From NCBI GenBank assembly GCA_965249965.1, contig OZ252262.1, forward strand, positions 868,001 to 932,000: a stretch of 64,000 bases of DNA, in the 5' to 3' direction. Source of the stretch: HXMU1420-13 sp965249965 (GTDB taxonomy: Bacteria > Bacteroidota > Rhodothermia > Balneolales > Balneolaceae). The position numbers and the translations under genes were made by a program. Shown here piece after piece: positions 45,028-53,914 of the stretch; position 1 is the first letter of the stretch; each line of letters begins with the position of its first letter. Below the pieces are notes generated by a model, which was not told where the DNA came from, ran no database searches, and worked only from the letters and a program-made list of their open reading frames with translations.

Positions 45028-45738
45028 ATGGAAGCGTATATCGGCGAGGTATTGGGCACATTTCTACTTATTTACCTTGGAAATGGAGTTGTAGCAAATG
45101 TGTTGTTGAAAGACACAAAAGGAAACGGAGCAGGCTGGGTTGTGATAACACTTGCCTGGGGTCTTGCAGTATTTGTGGGAGTGTTTGTGGTTGCAAGTAT
45201 TAGTGGGGCTCATATAAACCCCGCGGTCACTATTGGACTAGCATTAGCCGGAAAATTCTCATGGGAGTTGGTATTTGGGTATATACTTGCTCAGATATTG
45301 GGAGCAATTCTTGGTGGGTCAGCTGTATGGTTGCATTATAAAGATCATTACGATCGAACAGAAGAGCAGGATTTAAAATTAGCAACATTTAGTACGGCGC
45401 CGGCAATTAGAAATACTGTTTCAAATTTGATTTCGGAGGTTTTAGGCACCTTTGTTTTGGTTTTGGGAGTTCTTTATATAGCAGCACCCGATGTTGGACT
45501 TGGAGCACTCGATGCCCTGCCAGTGGCTCTACTTGTAGTTGTAATCGGGATGTCGCTAGGAGGTACAACCGGATACGCCATTAATCCTGCTCGTGATCTC
45601 GGGCCCCGAATCGCTCACTTTATCCTTCCTATAAAAAACAAAGGAGGAAGTGATTGGTCCTATTCATGGATTCCGGTAGTTGGCCCGATTATTGGAGGTA
45701 TACTTGCCGCTCTACTTTATTTGGAACTACCTTTTTAG
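45028..45738 (+). CDS. glpF: Aquaglyceroporin (glycerol facilitator)
   Basis: A 236-residue MIP channel with six helices and both NPA loops: SGAHINPAVTIG near 65 and YAINPARDLGPR near 190. The Asp after the second NPA marks glycerol-type rather than water-type channels. It follows glpD by 10 bp. Its last 50 bp overlap the end of an adenylate kinase gene on the other strand. Confidence 0.94.
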   Translation: MEAYIGEVLGTFLLIYLGNGVVANVLLKDTKGNGAGWVVITLAWGLAVFVGVFVVASISGAHINPAVTIGLALAGKFSWELVFGYILAQILGAILGGSAVWLHYKDHYDRTEEQDLKLATFSTAPAIRNTVSNLISEVLGTFVLVLGVLYIAAPDVGLGALDALPVALLVVVIGMSLGGTTGYAINPARDLGPRIAHFILPIKNKGGSDWSYSWIPVVGPIIGGILAALLYLELPF

Positions 45739-46303
45739 AATGTATTTCTGACTCTACATGATCGACAATGTCACCGTGAATACTGTTAATATTCGCGGAC
45801 CCGTCAACGTTATGAACAATTCCTTTTTTAGCATAAAACTGTAGTATGGGAGCAGTTTCTTTATGATAATGTTTTAAGCGATTTTCAATAGCCTTAACGG
45901 TATCAACCGTTCTGTATTTGTTACTTGCTAAAAAACGATTGATAATATTTTTATATGCTACTTCTAAAGAAATGACACAATCAATTTTGTCGTTCTTTTT
46001 TGCTAGCAGTTCATCGAGCATTTCCGCCTGATGAACAGTTCTTGGAAAGCCATCAAAAATTACCCCGCTTCTGTATCTGGGATAACTTATTTCTTCTGCA
46101 ACTAACTTAATCGCCAATTCATCAGAAACTAATTCGCCATTCTTAAGCTTGGCTTCTACTTGTAATCCAAGCTCGGTTTTATGTTCAATGGCAGACCTAA
46201 AAATATTCCCGGTGGATAAATGTGGGATATGATACCTGAGGGCCAATAAATCACCTTGCGTGCCTTTTCCAGATCCTGGAGAGCCAAAAAGCATAATGTT
46301 CAT
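45689..46303 (-). CDS. Divergent adenylate kinase paralogue
   Basis: A 204-residue protein of the adenylate kinase family. P-loop GSPGSGKGTQ at 8-17, HLSTGNIF and IFDGFPRTVHQAE are intact. In the lid region the RGQGRSDD of its neighbour is replaced by LASNKYRTVD, losing a phosphate-contacting arginine. A 20-residue basic tail follows. The start at 46303 is preferred to a TTG 15 bp upstream. Activity may be reduced or specific to another NMP. It overlaps glpF convergently and lies 117 bp after the normal paralogue on the same strand. Confidence 0.85.
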   Translation of the reverse strand: MNIMLFGSPGSGKGTQGDLLALRYHIPHLSTGNIFRSAIEHKTELGLQVEAKLKNGELVSDELAIKLVAEEISYPRYRSGVIFDGFPRTVHQAEMLDELLAKKNDKIDCVISLEVAYKNIINRFLASNKYRTVDTVKAIENRLKHYHKETAPILQFYAKKGIVHNVDGSANINSIHGDIVDHVESEIHSKKVVPNKVERQVYLQ

Positions 46304-46420
46304 AACAAGCCTTATCAATAGTTTTAAATTAACTTTGATAATGGTGTTATCGAACTACATCAGAAATACTTAAATAATTGATAACCAACCATTTAAGTAA
46401 ATAATGCAAGTGAAGTAAAT

Positions 46421-46978
46421 TTAGCTAGCTAGAACGTTAGAAATTCGGGCATGAATTTCTTCGACGCTGCCAATACCGTCAATTTCGAAGGCTTGGTCAT
46501 GCGATTGATAATAAGCCTGAACAGGGGCTGTTTCATCATGATAGACCGTTAAACGATTTTTGATACCCTCTTCGGTATCGTCAGACCTGCCCTGGCCTCT
46601 TGATAAGATTCTTTTTACTAGTTCTTCCTCTGGTACTTCCAGAGAGATAAAGGCGTCCACTTTTTCTCCTTTCTCAGCCAGGATCAAATCTAATGCTTCG
46701 GCTTGAACAACTGTTCTTGGAAAACCATCGAAGATTGCTCCGTTAGAGTACTTTTCATCTTTTAGTTCTTCCGCAACCAGGTCAATAGTAAGCTGATCTG
46801 GAACCAATTCGCCTGCATCAAGAATGGCGGTTACCTTCTTTCCTAAAGGAGTTTGATTTTTAATGGCAGCCCGAAAAATATTGCCGGTGGAAAGGTGCGG
46901 TAACTTATACTTATTGATAATTAATTCAGCTTGAGTACCTTTTCCGGCGCCGGGGGGTCCGAATAATATGATATTCAT
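46421..46978 (-). CDS. adk: Adenylate kinase
   Basis: A 185-residue short-lid enzyme interconverting ATP + AMP and 2 ADP. All motifs are present: GPPGAGKGTQ, HLSTGNIFRAAI, DGFPRTVVQAE, RGQGRSDDTEE and NRLTVYHDETAPV. The start at 46978 places the P-loop at residue 7, as usual; an in-frame start 17 codons upstream would add a non-homologous tail. It follows rplS on the same strand. Confidence 0.94.
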   Translation of the reverse strand: MNIILFGPPGAGKGTQAELIINKYKLPHLSTGNIFRAAIKNQTPLGKKVTAILDAGELVPDQLTIDLVAEELKDEKYSNGAIFDGFPRTVVQAEALDLILAEKGEKVDAFISLEVPEEELVKRILSRGQGRSDDTEEGIKNRLTVYHDETAPVQAYYQSHDQAFEIDGIGSVEEIHARISNVLAS

Positions 46979-47081
46979 AATCGTAAGTTTTTTCGAAGTG
47001 AGTGAGTAAACAGAATGCAAATAGCCCAAAGCCTGAATTCAAGCTTTGAGCTAAACATAACATTAAAATGTAACCGGGAGA

Positions 47082-47441
47082 TTACTTCTTTTTGCCCTTG
47101 GTATCGCGCTCTTGAATACGTGCAGCTTTACCACGTAATTCTCGCAGATAAAACAGTTTTGCACGACGAACTTTACCACGGCGTTTAACCTCAATCTGAG
47201 CGATAAATGGAGAGTTTACCGGGAAGATCCGCTCTACCCCAATGTTTCCGCTCATTTTGCGAACGGTAAACGTACGATTCGGTCCGCTACCTCGCAATGA
47301 AATAACAACGCCCTGATATTGCTGGATTCTTTCTTTATCCCCTTCCTTTACGCGGTAGTGAATATTTACAGTGTCGCCGGCGATAAATTCAGGGATATCA
47401 TCTGCTACAAGCGTTTGTTCAACTAATTTTAGCTTATCCAT
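47082..47441 (-). CDS. rplS: Ribosomal protein L19
   Basis: A 119-residue large-subunit protein that contacts the small subunit across the interface. Seen: FIAGDTVNIHYRVKEGDKER, GVVISLRGSGPNRTFTVRKM and KVRRAKLFYLRE. Full length, following trmD by 36 bp in the usual ffh/rpsP/rimM/trmD/rplS order. Confidence 0.97.
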   Translation of the reverse strand: MDKLKLVEQTLVADDIPEFIAGDTVNIHYRVKEGDKERIQQYQGVVISLRGSGPNRTFTVRKMSGNIGVERIFPVNSPFIAQIEVKRRGKVRRAKLFYLRELRGKAARIQERDTKGKKK

Positions 47442-47477
47442 GTTTCTAAATATTAATCCCTTTGCAGGGATGGTATG

Positions 47478-48170
47478 TTAATTTTCTTTCTTAAACTGGT
47501 TATATAAATCCGGTCTTCGTTCTTTTGTTTTTTTTAGGGATTGTTCGCTTTGCCAGGCATCGATCAATTTTGGATTACCAGATCGAAGTACTTCCGGTAC
47601 TTCCAGCCCTTTGAAATTAGCTGGTCGTGTATAAACCGGTGCTTCAAGTAATCCATCTTGAAACGAATCTTTCAGAGCACTCTCGGCATCGCCTATGGCG
47701 CCCGGAAGTAATCGTACTATAGCATCAGTGATTACCATTGCCGGTAATTCACCACCTGAAAGCACGACATCACCAATTGAATATTCTCTGGTGATGAGCT
47801 CATCCCTAACACGCTGATCAACACCTTTGTAATGGCCACATAAAATTAGGATGTTTTTTTTCAAAGAAAGCTCGTTGGCATCTCCCTGATTAAACACTTT
47901 TCCATCAGCAGCAGTAAAAATCAATTCATCGTAACTTCGCTGTGAAGTTAAATGTTCGATACAGCTGAAAATAGGTTGTGGTGTTAATACCATCCCGGCG
48001 TCTCCGCCATATGGATAGTCATCTACTTTTTTATGCTTGTCTTCGGTGAAATCTCTCAGATCATGAACATGTATATCAATAATCCCTTTTTCTCGTGCAC
48101 GCTTTACAATGCTGTGATTTAAGGGGCCATCGAGTAATGCAGGAACGGCAGAAATGATATCAATACGCAT
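47478..48170 (-). CDS. trmD: tRNA (guanine37-N1)-methyltransferase TrmD
   Basis: A 230-residue SPOUT methyltransferase that protects tRNA from frameshifting. Trefoil-knot motifs LCGHYKGVDQRV and YSIGDVVLSGGELPAM and the C-terminal helical domain are present. It lies between rimM and rplS. Confidence 0.97.
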   Translation of the reverse strand: MRIDIISAVPALLDGPLNHSIVKRAREKGIIDIHVHDLRDFTEDKHKKVDDYPYGGDAGMVLTPQPIFSCIEHLTSQRSYDELIFTAADGKVFNQGDANELSLKKNILILCGHYKGVDQRVRDELITREYSIGDVVLSGGELPAMVITDAIVRLLPGAIGDAESALKDSFQDGLLEAPVYTRPANFKGLEVPEVLRSGNPKLIDAWQSEQSLKKTKERRPDLYNQFKKEN

Positions 48171-48219
48171 ATCAGCCCTCCAAAAGATCTAAGTTTTTGC
48201 AATGCACAACAGAATGTTC

Positions 48220-48708
48220 TTAATCAATGGATTCAACGAATTGATCAACCATCGGAATCATCAAAGAGCCTGATGTTGTAGCTACCACAATTACCAATTG
48301 AGCACCATTATCTATTTCGTCGATAATAAGCCCTTTATGGGTTTTGTGTTCATCAACAACTTCAAAGTCTATATACAATGCTTCAACTTCTTCGTCGATT
48401 GAGAAGCTATCTGCCTTCTCTGTTTCGATAAAGATGCTTTTTCCGCGAAGTGCTTCTGCTGCGTTTCGATCAGCGATGTGTTCAAAATGTACAAAGAACG
48501 AAAGTCGGTTCTCCTTGCCTTCAGTTCGAATCTTCTTAATTCGACAAGGAAAATAATCTCCACGACTATTTTGCATGTACACCAATTCAAGGTTCTGGAC
48601 TGCTGTAGGAGAATTTGTTTCAAGTAGAAGTTTTAATTCTCCAGCAAGACCTTGTGACCGGGAAACCTGCCCAATCTTTGTGAATGGTGGTGTACTGGCT
48701 TTAGCCAT
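48220..48708 (-). CDS. rimM: Ribosome maturation factor RimM
   Basis: A 162-residue 30S assembly factor. The N-terminal RimM beta-barrel starts KIGQVSRSQGLAGELKLLLE, and a PRC-barrel (about 95-162) has VDEHKTHKGLIIDEIDNGAQ. It ends somewhat early compared with about 170-175 residues in relatives. It follows rpsP by 11 bp. Confidence 0.93.
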   Translation of the reverse strand: MAKASTPPFTKIGQVSRSQGLAGELKLLLETNSPTAVQNLELVYMQNSRGDYFPCRIKKIRTEGKENRLSFFVHFEHIADRNAAEALRGKSIFIETEKADSFSIDEEVEALYIDFEVVDEHKTHKGLIIDEIDNGAQLVIVVATTSGSLMIPMVDQFVESID

Positions 48709-48719
48709 GTGAGCCTGAT

Positions 48720-49601
48720 TTAAGCTTTTTTAGCTTCCCAGGCTGCAAGAACGGTTTTACGTTCTTCTGCGTCGGTAACGAAACCTTCTAATTCAGCTAA
48801 ATCGGTTGAAGAAATATGTTCTGCTGCTTCTTTAGCGGTCATATCAACAGAAGTCTTTTGAGCTTCGTCAGTGGTTTCTTCAGCTGTCGGCTCTTCTGCT
48901 GTTTGCTCTACAGCCTCTGCAGGTGTTTCTTCCACAGCTTCAACTTCTTCGGCCGGGGCTTCTTCCTCAGCTACAGGCTCTTCAACGGCTTCTTCTGTAG
49001 TTTCTTCAACCACTTCTTCAGCCGGCGCTTCCTCAGCAACAGGCGCCTCTTCTTCAGTAGCTTCTGCTTTTGTTTCAGTTACTTCCTCTACCGTTTCTTC
49101 AACAGCGGCTTCTTCTGCAACTTCTTCCACAGTTTCTTCAACTTCAGCGGCAGCTTCTTCTGTTGCTAATTCTTCAGCTGCTACAGCGGCCTTCTTAGTC
49201 ACCTGTGTTTTGTATTCTTTTTCTTCAGCAGCTAAAGCAGCAGCAACCTGATCGCGGTGTGTTACTTCTTTTTCAACTTTAGAATCACGGTATGCTTTCC
49301 ACTCGGTAAGTGCAGCTTCTATTTCTTCTTCGCTTTTCCCCCACATCATAAGATGGCGTTTATACAGGACACCTTCCTGACGTAAGATTTTGCGTACGGA
49401 GTCGGTTGGTTGAGCTCCGGTATCTAACCAGTACATGATACGATCTTCGTTCAGTATGGTCTCTTTCTTTTCGGTAACGCCATCATATCGTCCTACTTGC
49501 TCGATAATACGGCCATCTCTTGGTGAGCGGCTATCTGCAACTACAATATGATAAATAGGACGACGAATACGCCCTTTGCGTTGAAGTCTGATTTTAATCA
49601 A
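48720..49601 (-). CDS. rpsP: Ribosomal protein S16 with long acidic C-terminal extension
   Basis: A 293-residue protein. Residues 1 to about 85 are a normal S16 (MIKIRLQRKGRIRRPIYHIV, then DSRSPRDGRIIEQVGRYDG), with a charged helix to about 135. Then 120 residues of glutamate/alanine/valine low-complexity repeats of the type EEVAEEA follow. A short, non-repetitive end (about 250-293, DLAELEGFVTDAEERKTVLA) could fold as a helical domain. Bacterial S16 is usually 80-180 residues, so this is long even for the phylum. Second gene after ffh in the cluster. Confidence 0.93.
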   Translation of the reverse strand: MIKIRLQRKGRIRRPIYHIVVADSRSPRDGRIIEQVGRYDGVTEKKETILNEDRIMYWLDTGAQPTDSVRKILRQEGVLYKRHLMMWGKSEEEIEAALTEWKAYRDSKVEKEVTHRDQVAAALAAEEKEYKTQVTKKAAVAAEELATEEAAAEVEETVEEVAEEAAVEETVEEVTETKAEATEEEAPVAEEAPAEEVVEETTEEAVEEPVAEEEAPAEEVEAVEETPAEAVEQTAEEPTAEETTDEAQKTSVDMTAKEAAEHISSTDLAELEGFVTDAEERKTVLAAWEAKKA

Positions 49602-49662
49602 TGGTTATCTCCAGTGAGTTATGTTGTTATCTATTCTTTTTGAGCTATCAATAATAATTAAG

Positions 49663-49745
49663 TCATCCAGAGACCCGAGTTAAAGGAGGGTCGAAGGATC
49701 TGCACATTTAAAAAATAAGTGTAGACTCTTCGCTCTGAGTGACAT
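49663..49745. repeat. Intergenic repeat with imperfect inverted arms
   Basis: Between rpsP and ffh, an imperfect inverted repeat has arms near 49690-49709 (GTCGAAGGATCTGCACATTT) and 49718-49735, centred on an AAAAAAT run. The surrounding text (TCATCCAGAGA ... CTCTGAGTGACA) resembles dispersed intergenic repeats in related genomes. The similarity to other copies was not tested. Confidence 0.45.
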
Positions 49746-49777
49746 AATGCCTATGTCAAACTCACATTATTTCAAAT

Positions 49778-51118
49778 CTATCGTCCCAGAGGAAGGTTTT
49801 TAAGACCCTGCATGGCTCTACCCATTTTGCCCATTTTGGACATGGTCTTCATCATTTTCTTCATCTGTTCAAACTGTTTAATGAGATCGTTGATCTCCTT
49901 AACAGTGGTGCCAGAACCGGCAGCAATTCGTCGCCTTCGACTTCCGTTTAATATGCCTGGGTTCTGACGCTCTTCCGGCGTCATAGAATAGATAATTGCT
50001 TCGATGGGCTTAAAAGCGTCATCACTGAGATCTGCATCTTCTATTGCTTTGCTGGCGCCGGGGATCATCGAGACGAGGTCGGTAAAGTTCCCCATCTTTT
50101 TGATCTTCTGAATTTGGTCTAAAAAGTCTTCGAGGTCGAATTTATCAGAGCTAATACGCTTTTGAAGGCGCTCAGCTTCTTTCTCGTCGAATTCTTTTTG
50201 AGCCTTCTCAACCAAAGAAACCACATCACCCATTCCCAGAATACGCTGAGCCATACGGTCAGGATAAAAAGGAGAAAGTGCATCCAACTTTTCACCGGTG
50301 CTAACAAATTTGATGGGTTTATCAACTACCGACTTGATGGAAAGCGCTGCACCACCACGGGTGTCGCCATCCAGCTTGGTTAAAACCACGCCGTTAAAGT
50401 TGATGCGATCGTTAAAGGCTTTTGCTGTGTTTACAGCATCCTGACCCGTCATTGAATCAACAACGAACAGGATTTCATGTGGATTGATTGCATCCTTGAT
50501 GTTTGCAATTTCGTCCATCATTTCCTCGTCTACCGAAAGGCGGCCAGCGGTATCGATAATAACAGTATCCATGGCCAGGCTTTTTGCCATCGAAACGGCT
50601 TCTTTGGCAACCCGGATTGGATCTTTCTGTTCAATCGAATACACCGGCACATCAATGGAAGATGCGAGAGTTTTTAACTGGTTTACGGCAGCAGGGCGAT
50701 AAACATCGGCGGCAGCAAGAAGAGGATTCCTTTTATGCTCCTGCTTTAGGTATCTGGCTAACTTACCCGTGAAGGTAGTTTTACCGGAACCTTGTAAACC
50801 TGCAATTAAAATGATTGTTGGCGGAACGTGTGCAGTTTCCAGGTCTGACTTTTCACCACCGAAAGTGTTAACCAGCTCGTCGTACACAATTTTAGTAAAC
50901 TGCTGACCCGGATTAACGGAGGTGAGAACATCGGAACCAAGAACTTTTTCTTTTACGTCTGCCGTGAACTGACGAGCAACTTCCAAATTCACATCGGCAT
51001 CCAACAGCGCACGGCGAATGTCACGCACCGTTTCGGCAATATTTACCTCGGTAATGCGCGCTTCGCCTTTAAGGCTTTGAAATGCTTTTTCTAAATTGGA
51101 TGATAGATTCTCAAACAT
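49778..51118 (-). CDS. ffh: Signal recognition particle protein Ffh
   Basis: A 446-residue SRP GTPase that guides membrane proteins to the translocon. N domain, G domain with GLQGSGKTTFTGKLA near 108, DTAGRLSVDEEMM, TKLDGDTRGGAALS, and a methionine-rich M domain with GSRRRRIAAGSGTTVKEINDL near 403. Full length. First gene of the ffh-rpsP-rimM-trmD-rplS cluster, with a candidate promoter 42 bp upstream. Confidence 0.96.
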   Translation of the reverse strand: MFENLSSNLEKAFQSLKGEARITEVNIAETVRDIRRALLDADVNLEVARQFTADVKEKVLGSDVLTSVNPGQQFTKIVYDELVNTFGGEKSDLETAHVPPTIILIAGLQGSGKTTFTGKLARYLKQEHKRNPLLAAADVYRPAAVNQLKTLASSIDVPVYSIEQKDPIRVAKEAVSMAKSLAMDTVIIDTAGRLSVDEEMMDEIANIKDAINPHEILFVVDSMTGQDAVNTAKAFNDRINFNGVVLTKLDGDTRGGAALSIKSVVDKPIKFVSTGEKLDALSPFYPDRMAQRILGMGDVVSLVEKAQKEFDEKEAERLQKRISSDKFDLEDFLDQIQKIKKMGNFTDLVSMIPGASKAIEDADLSDDAFKPIEAIIYSMTPEERQNPGILNGSRRRRIAAGSGTTVKEINDLIKQFEQMKKMMKTMSKMGKMGRAMQGLKNLPLGR

Positions 51119-51159
51119 GAATCTTAATAAACAGGATTTTCGTCAGTTTTAGAGCCTGC

Positions 51160-51189
51160 AAAAATACGGTGAAAAGGTGGGCTTATCAA
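51160..51189 (-). promoter_or_regulatory. Candidate promoter of the ffh cluster
   Basis: On the minus strand, TTGATA (51189-51184) is followed after 16 bp by TATTTTTG (51167-51160), matching the Bacteroidota -33/-7 pattern TTG and TAnnTTTG. The ATG is about 35 bp beyond the expected start. The spacing is slightly short. A perfect DnaA box (TGTGGATAA, 51196-51204) lies just upstream. Confidence 0.5.
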
Positions 51190-51289
51190 CACCAATGTGG
51201 ATAATTATTTATAAATATAATACTGTAACAAATCAGAGCTAAGCTTCTCCTAAATCAGTCTGGGTTATTTATTTTCTAACTATTTAGCT

Positions 51290-51544
51290 ATGAGCAACAA
51301 ATTAGTGTACTTGCTCCTTTTGGTATTTCCGTTGGTGGTTAATTATTTCGTGTTTGAGTTCAGCGGAAATGCGGTAGGGCTTCTCTTTCTTGCCTTTTAC
51401 TTATTTGTGTATCGTCCGTTTGTAGACAGCTTTCGGCTTTTCGAATTAGGAAAAATCAGCGAAAAAGAAATGCAGGATTGGATTATCCCATTTGCTAAAC
51501 CATTTTGGTATCCCTTTACGCATTTTAGGGTGCTATTTCTCTGA
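51290..51544 (+). CDS. Small membrane protein
   Basis: An 84-residue protein with two hydrophobic helices (about 5-24 and 28-45) followed by an amphipathic end with WIIPFAKPFWYPFTHFRVLF. No family was recognised. The aromatic, proline-rich tail suggests membrane-surface association. It is divergent from ffh and codirectional with, but 86 bp before, the next gene. Confidence 0.6.
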   Translation: MSNKLVYLLLLVFPLVVNYFVFEFSGNAVGLLFLAFYLFVYRPFVDSFRLFELGKISEKEMQDWIIPFAKPFWYPFTHFRVLFL

Positions 51545-51630
51545 TAAATTCTTTCCCTTTTTTTGAGCGATTGGATTAGTATTTTCTATACAGGGAACAA
51601 TCCAAAATCCTTCGAGTTTTAGTTCAAATC

Positions 51631-52404
51631 ATGAGGAAAAAAACCGCACTTTTATCAACCCTTTTGCTTCTTGCTACTACACTGGCATTTGCACAAACCG
51701 GATCGTCGGGCGTAAAAGATCGAGCCGATGACATGTTCAGAGAATTGAACAGTGGCCAATTAACGTTACGATTTATCAATGCGCTGAATGGCGAGTATGT
51801 TCAGAACGCCAGGGTTACCATTGGCGAAAAATCATTCACCACCGATTTTGAAGGCAAGGTACTTTTTGATACTGATATGGTTAACGGGCAAATTCCGGTC
51901 ACATTTCGAAAGGATGGGTTTATATCCAGCGATTTTAATCTTGAGGTGATGGTCGGTTCTATTTTCCAAAATCAGGTTTCAGTATCACCTGAATTAGAGC
52001 CTCAACAAATTCGAATAGTTCTAGATTGGGCAGACCGGCCTCGCGACCTTGATGCCCACCTGATTAAAGAAGGCGGCTATCATATTTCCTATCGCGATAC
52101 GCGCTCTTCAGACGACGGTACCGCCCAGCTTGATAGAGACGATACCAATGGGAACGGACCTGAGACGATCACAATAAATGAAATGAGTGTTAATGATTCC
52201 TACACCTATCTGGTTCACGATTACTCAAACGATGGGAGTCGGCGATCCCGCGCTTTATCTAATCAATCGAGAGCTGTTGTTCGGGTGTATGGCGATAACC
52301 GGTTAATGCACACGTACCGAGTCGATATTAACCAACGCGGAACAGAGTGGACGGTATTCCGAATCGAAAATGGCCGATTTATTCGTGTGGATGAAGTGAA
52401 TTAA
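51631..52404 (+). CDS. Exported DUF2135/YfaP-like protein
   Basis: A 257-residue secreted protein with signal peptide MRKKTALLSTLLLLATTLAFAQ. A beta-sandwich region (about 40-115) with VTIGEKSFTTDFEGKVLF precedes a YfaP/DUF2135-like domain starting at IRIVLDWADRPRDLDAHLI and ending GTEWTVFRI. A DRDDTNGNGPETITI stretch could bind calcium. The role is unknown; it may be periplasmic or on the cell surface. Confidence 0.78.
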   Translation: MRKKTALLSTLLLLATTLAFAQTGSSGVKDRADDMFRELNSGQLTLRFINALNGEYVQNARVTIGEKSFTTDFEGKVLFDTDMVNGQIPVTFRKDGFISSDFNLEVMVGSIFQNQVSVSPELEPQQIRIVLDWADRPRDLDAHLIKEGGYHISYRDTRSSDDGTAQLDRDDTNGNGPETITINEMSVNDSYTYLVHDYSNDGSRRSRALSNQSRAVVRVYGDNRLMHTYRVDINQRGTEWTVFRIENGRFIRVDEVN

Positions 52405-52495
52405 AAGCCTTTCTAGTCGATCGCATTTTAATATTGTCTTTTTATCGTAATAAGTAGGATTTTCACGCAGAATAAAATCAATCAAATTTCTATCG

Positions 52496-53329
52496 ATGAG
52501 TGAAGGTTACGGATTATTAAAAGGTAAAAAAGGAATCATTTTTGGAGCGCTTGACGAGCGTAGCATTGCATGGAGAATTGCTCTTGCATGCCATCGCGAA
52601 GGCGCCGAGTTTGTACTTTCAAATGCCCCTATTGCATTACGTCTGGGTGTTTTAAATGGGCTGGGAGAAGAAACCGGCGCACCCATAATTCCTTGCGATG
52701 TAACCAATGGCGATCAGGTTGCGGAGCTTATGCAAAAGACCAAAGAGCATTTTGGTGGGGGTGTTGATTTCATCCTGCATGCAATTGGGATGTCTCATAA
52801 CATTCGCAAAAAGAAGGAATACGAAAATTTAAATTATACCTGGTTCCAACAGTCGCTGGATATTTCGGCAATCTCTCTACACAGAATATTGAGTCATGCT
52901 GAAAAGGCCGAAATATTAAATGATGGCGGATCGGTTTTGGCACTATCATACATTGGCGCGCAACGTATTTTCAGCAAATATTCTGATATGAACGATGCGA
53001 AAGCACTTCTTGAAAGCATCGCAAGAAATTATGGCAGTAGATTGGCAAGTCGCGGAATTCGGGTAAATACCGTTTCACAAGCGCCTACCAAAACATCTGC
53101 GGGTTCGGGCATCAAAGGGTTTGATGGGATGTACACATTCGCTGAAAAACTTGCGCCACTTGGCAACCCCTCTGCGGATGAATGTGCCGATTATTGCGTA
53201 ACATTATTTTCTGATCTCACCAGAAAAGTAACCATGCAAAACCTATTCCACGATGGTGGATTTGTGACAAGTGGTATTTCTGAGAAAATGATTGATGAAC
53301 TTGCAAAAGTTTACGCCAACGAAGAATAA
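52496..53329 (+). CDS. fabI: Enoyl-ACP reductase (FabI)
   Basis: A 277-residue short-chain dehydrogenase completing each cycle of fatty-acid elongation with NADH. Seen: the N-terminal GLLKGKKGIIFGALDERSIA, HAIGMS, and the catalytic Tyr/Lys pair in KYSDMNDAKALLE with the YxxxxxxK spacing of FabI. The loop after it, RVNTVSQAPTKTSAGSGIKG, is typical. Full length; 12 bp before ruvC. Confidence 0.92.
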   Translation: MSEGYGLLKGKKGIIFGALDERSIAWRIALACHREGAEFVLSNAPIALRLGVLNGLGEETGAPIIPCDVTNGDQVAELMQKTKEHFGGGVDFILHAIGMSHNIRKKKEYENLNYTWFQQSLDISAISLHRILSHAEKAEILNDGGSVLALSYIGAQRIFSKYSDMNDAKALLESIARNYGSRLASRGIRVNTVSQAPTKTSAGSGIKGFDGMYTFAEKLAPLGNPSADECADYCVTLFSDLTRKVTMQNLFHDGGFVTSGISEKMIDELAKVYANEE

Positions 53330-53341
53330 ACCATAGTACAC

Positions 53342-53914
53342 ATGCCGGAAATAATCCTCGGTATTGATCCTGGATCAAGAGTTACTGGTTATGCAGTATT
53401 AACCGAGGAAAACGGCAAGTTAATTGCGTTAAGGTGTGATGTTCTCAAGATGGCTAACATCAAAGAACACTCCGATCGGCTGAATTATATTTTCGAGAAT
53501 ATTTCGGCGGTGATTAAATCCATCAAGCCAACACAATGTGCCGTTGAAACGCCCATTTATGGGGTTGACCCTCAGGCAATGTTGAAGCTTGGACGCGCAC
53601 AGGCTGCGGCAATTTTAGCCATTAAACAATGTGGACTAGAGGCATTCGAGTATTTTCCAAAAGTGGTTAAAAAATCAATAACGGGAAATGGGAACGCAAG
53701 CAAAGAGCAGGTAGCCTTTATGCTCCAAAAGATGGTCCAATTACCTGATGAAAAGTTACCCAACGATGCAACCGATGCATTAGCTGTAGCCTGGTGCCAA
53801 ATGATGAATAATAAACGTATTCCAAGTGGCTCTAAACAAACGCATCAGAATAATAAAAAAGGTGATTGGGCAAGCTTTATTGAACAAAACCCGGAAAGAG
53901 TAAGAAAACAATGA
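53342..53914 (+). CDS. ruvC: Holliday junction resolvase RuvC
   Basis: A 190-residue endonuclease that cuts Holliday junctions. Catalytic acids are visible: Asp in GIDPGSRVTGYAV, Glu in VETPIYG, and the Asp pair in NDATDALAVAW. An AMLKLGRAQAAAI helix is also conserved. The last 25 residues are a longer tail than in E. coli. Its stop overlaps the start of ruvA (ATGA). Confidence 0.95.
   Translation: MPEIILGIDPGSRVTGYAVLTEENGKLIALRCDVLKMANIKEHSDRLNYIFENISAVIKSIKPTQCAVETPIYGVDPQAMLKLGRAQAAAILAIKQCGLEAFEYFPKVVKKSITGNGNASKEQVAFMLQKMVQLPDEKLPNDATDALAVAWCQMMNNKRIPSGSKQTHQNNKKGDWASFIEQNPERVRKQ

Noticed and set aside
47027..47048. 6-bp hairpin (CAAAGC/GCTTTG) between rplS and adk
   Set aside because: The stem is short and has no T-run on the transcribed strand; it is too weak to call a terminator.
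48816..49251. Long Ser/Phe-rich open frames on the plus strand opposite rpsP
   Set aside because: They are mirror images of the Glu/Ala codon repeats in the S16 tail and show no start context or protein-like composition.
51196..51204. Perfect DnaA box upstream of ffh
   Set aside because: It is a single box without a cluster, so it is not taken as an origin.
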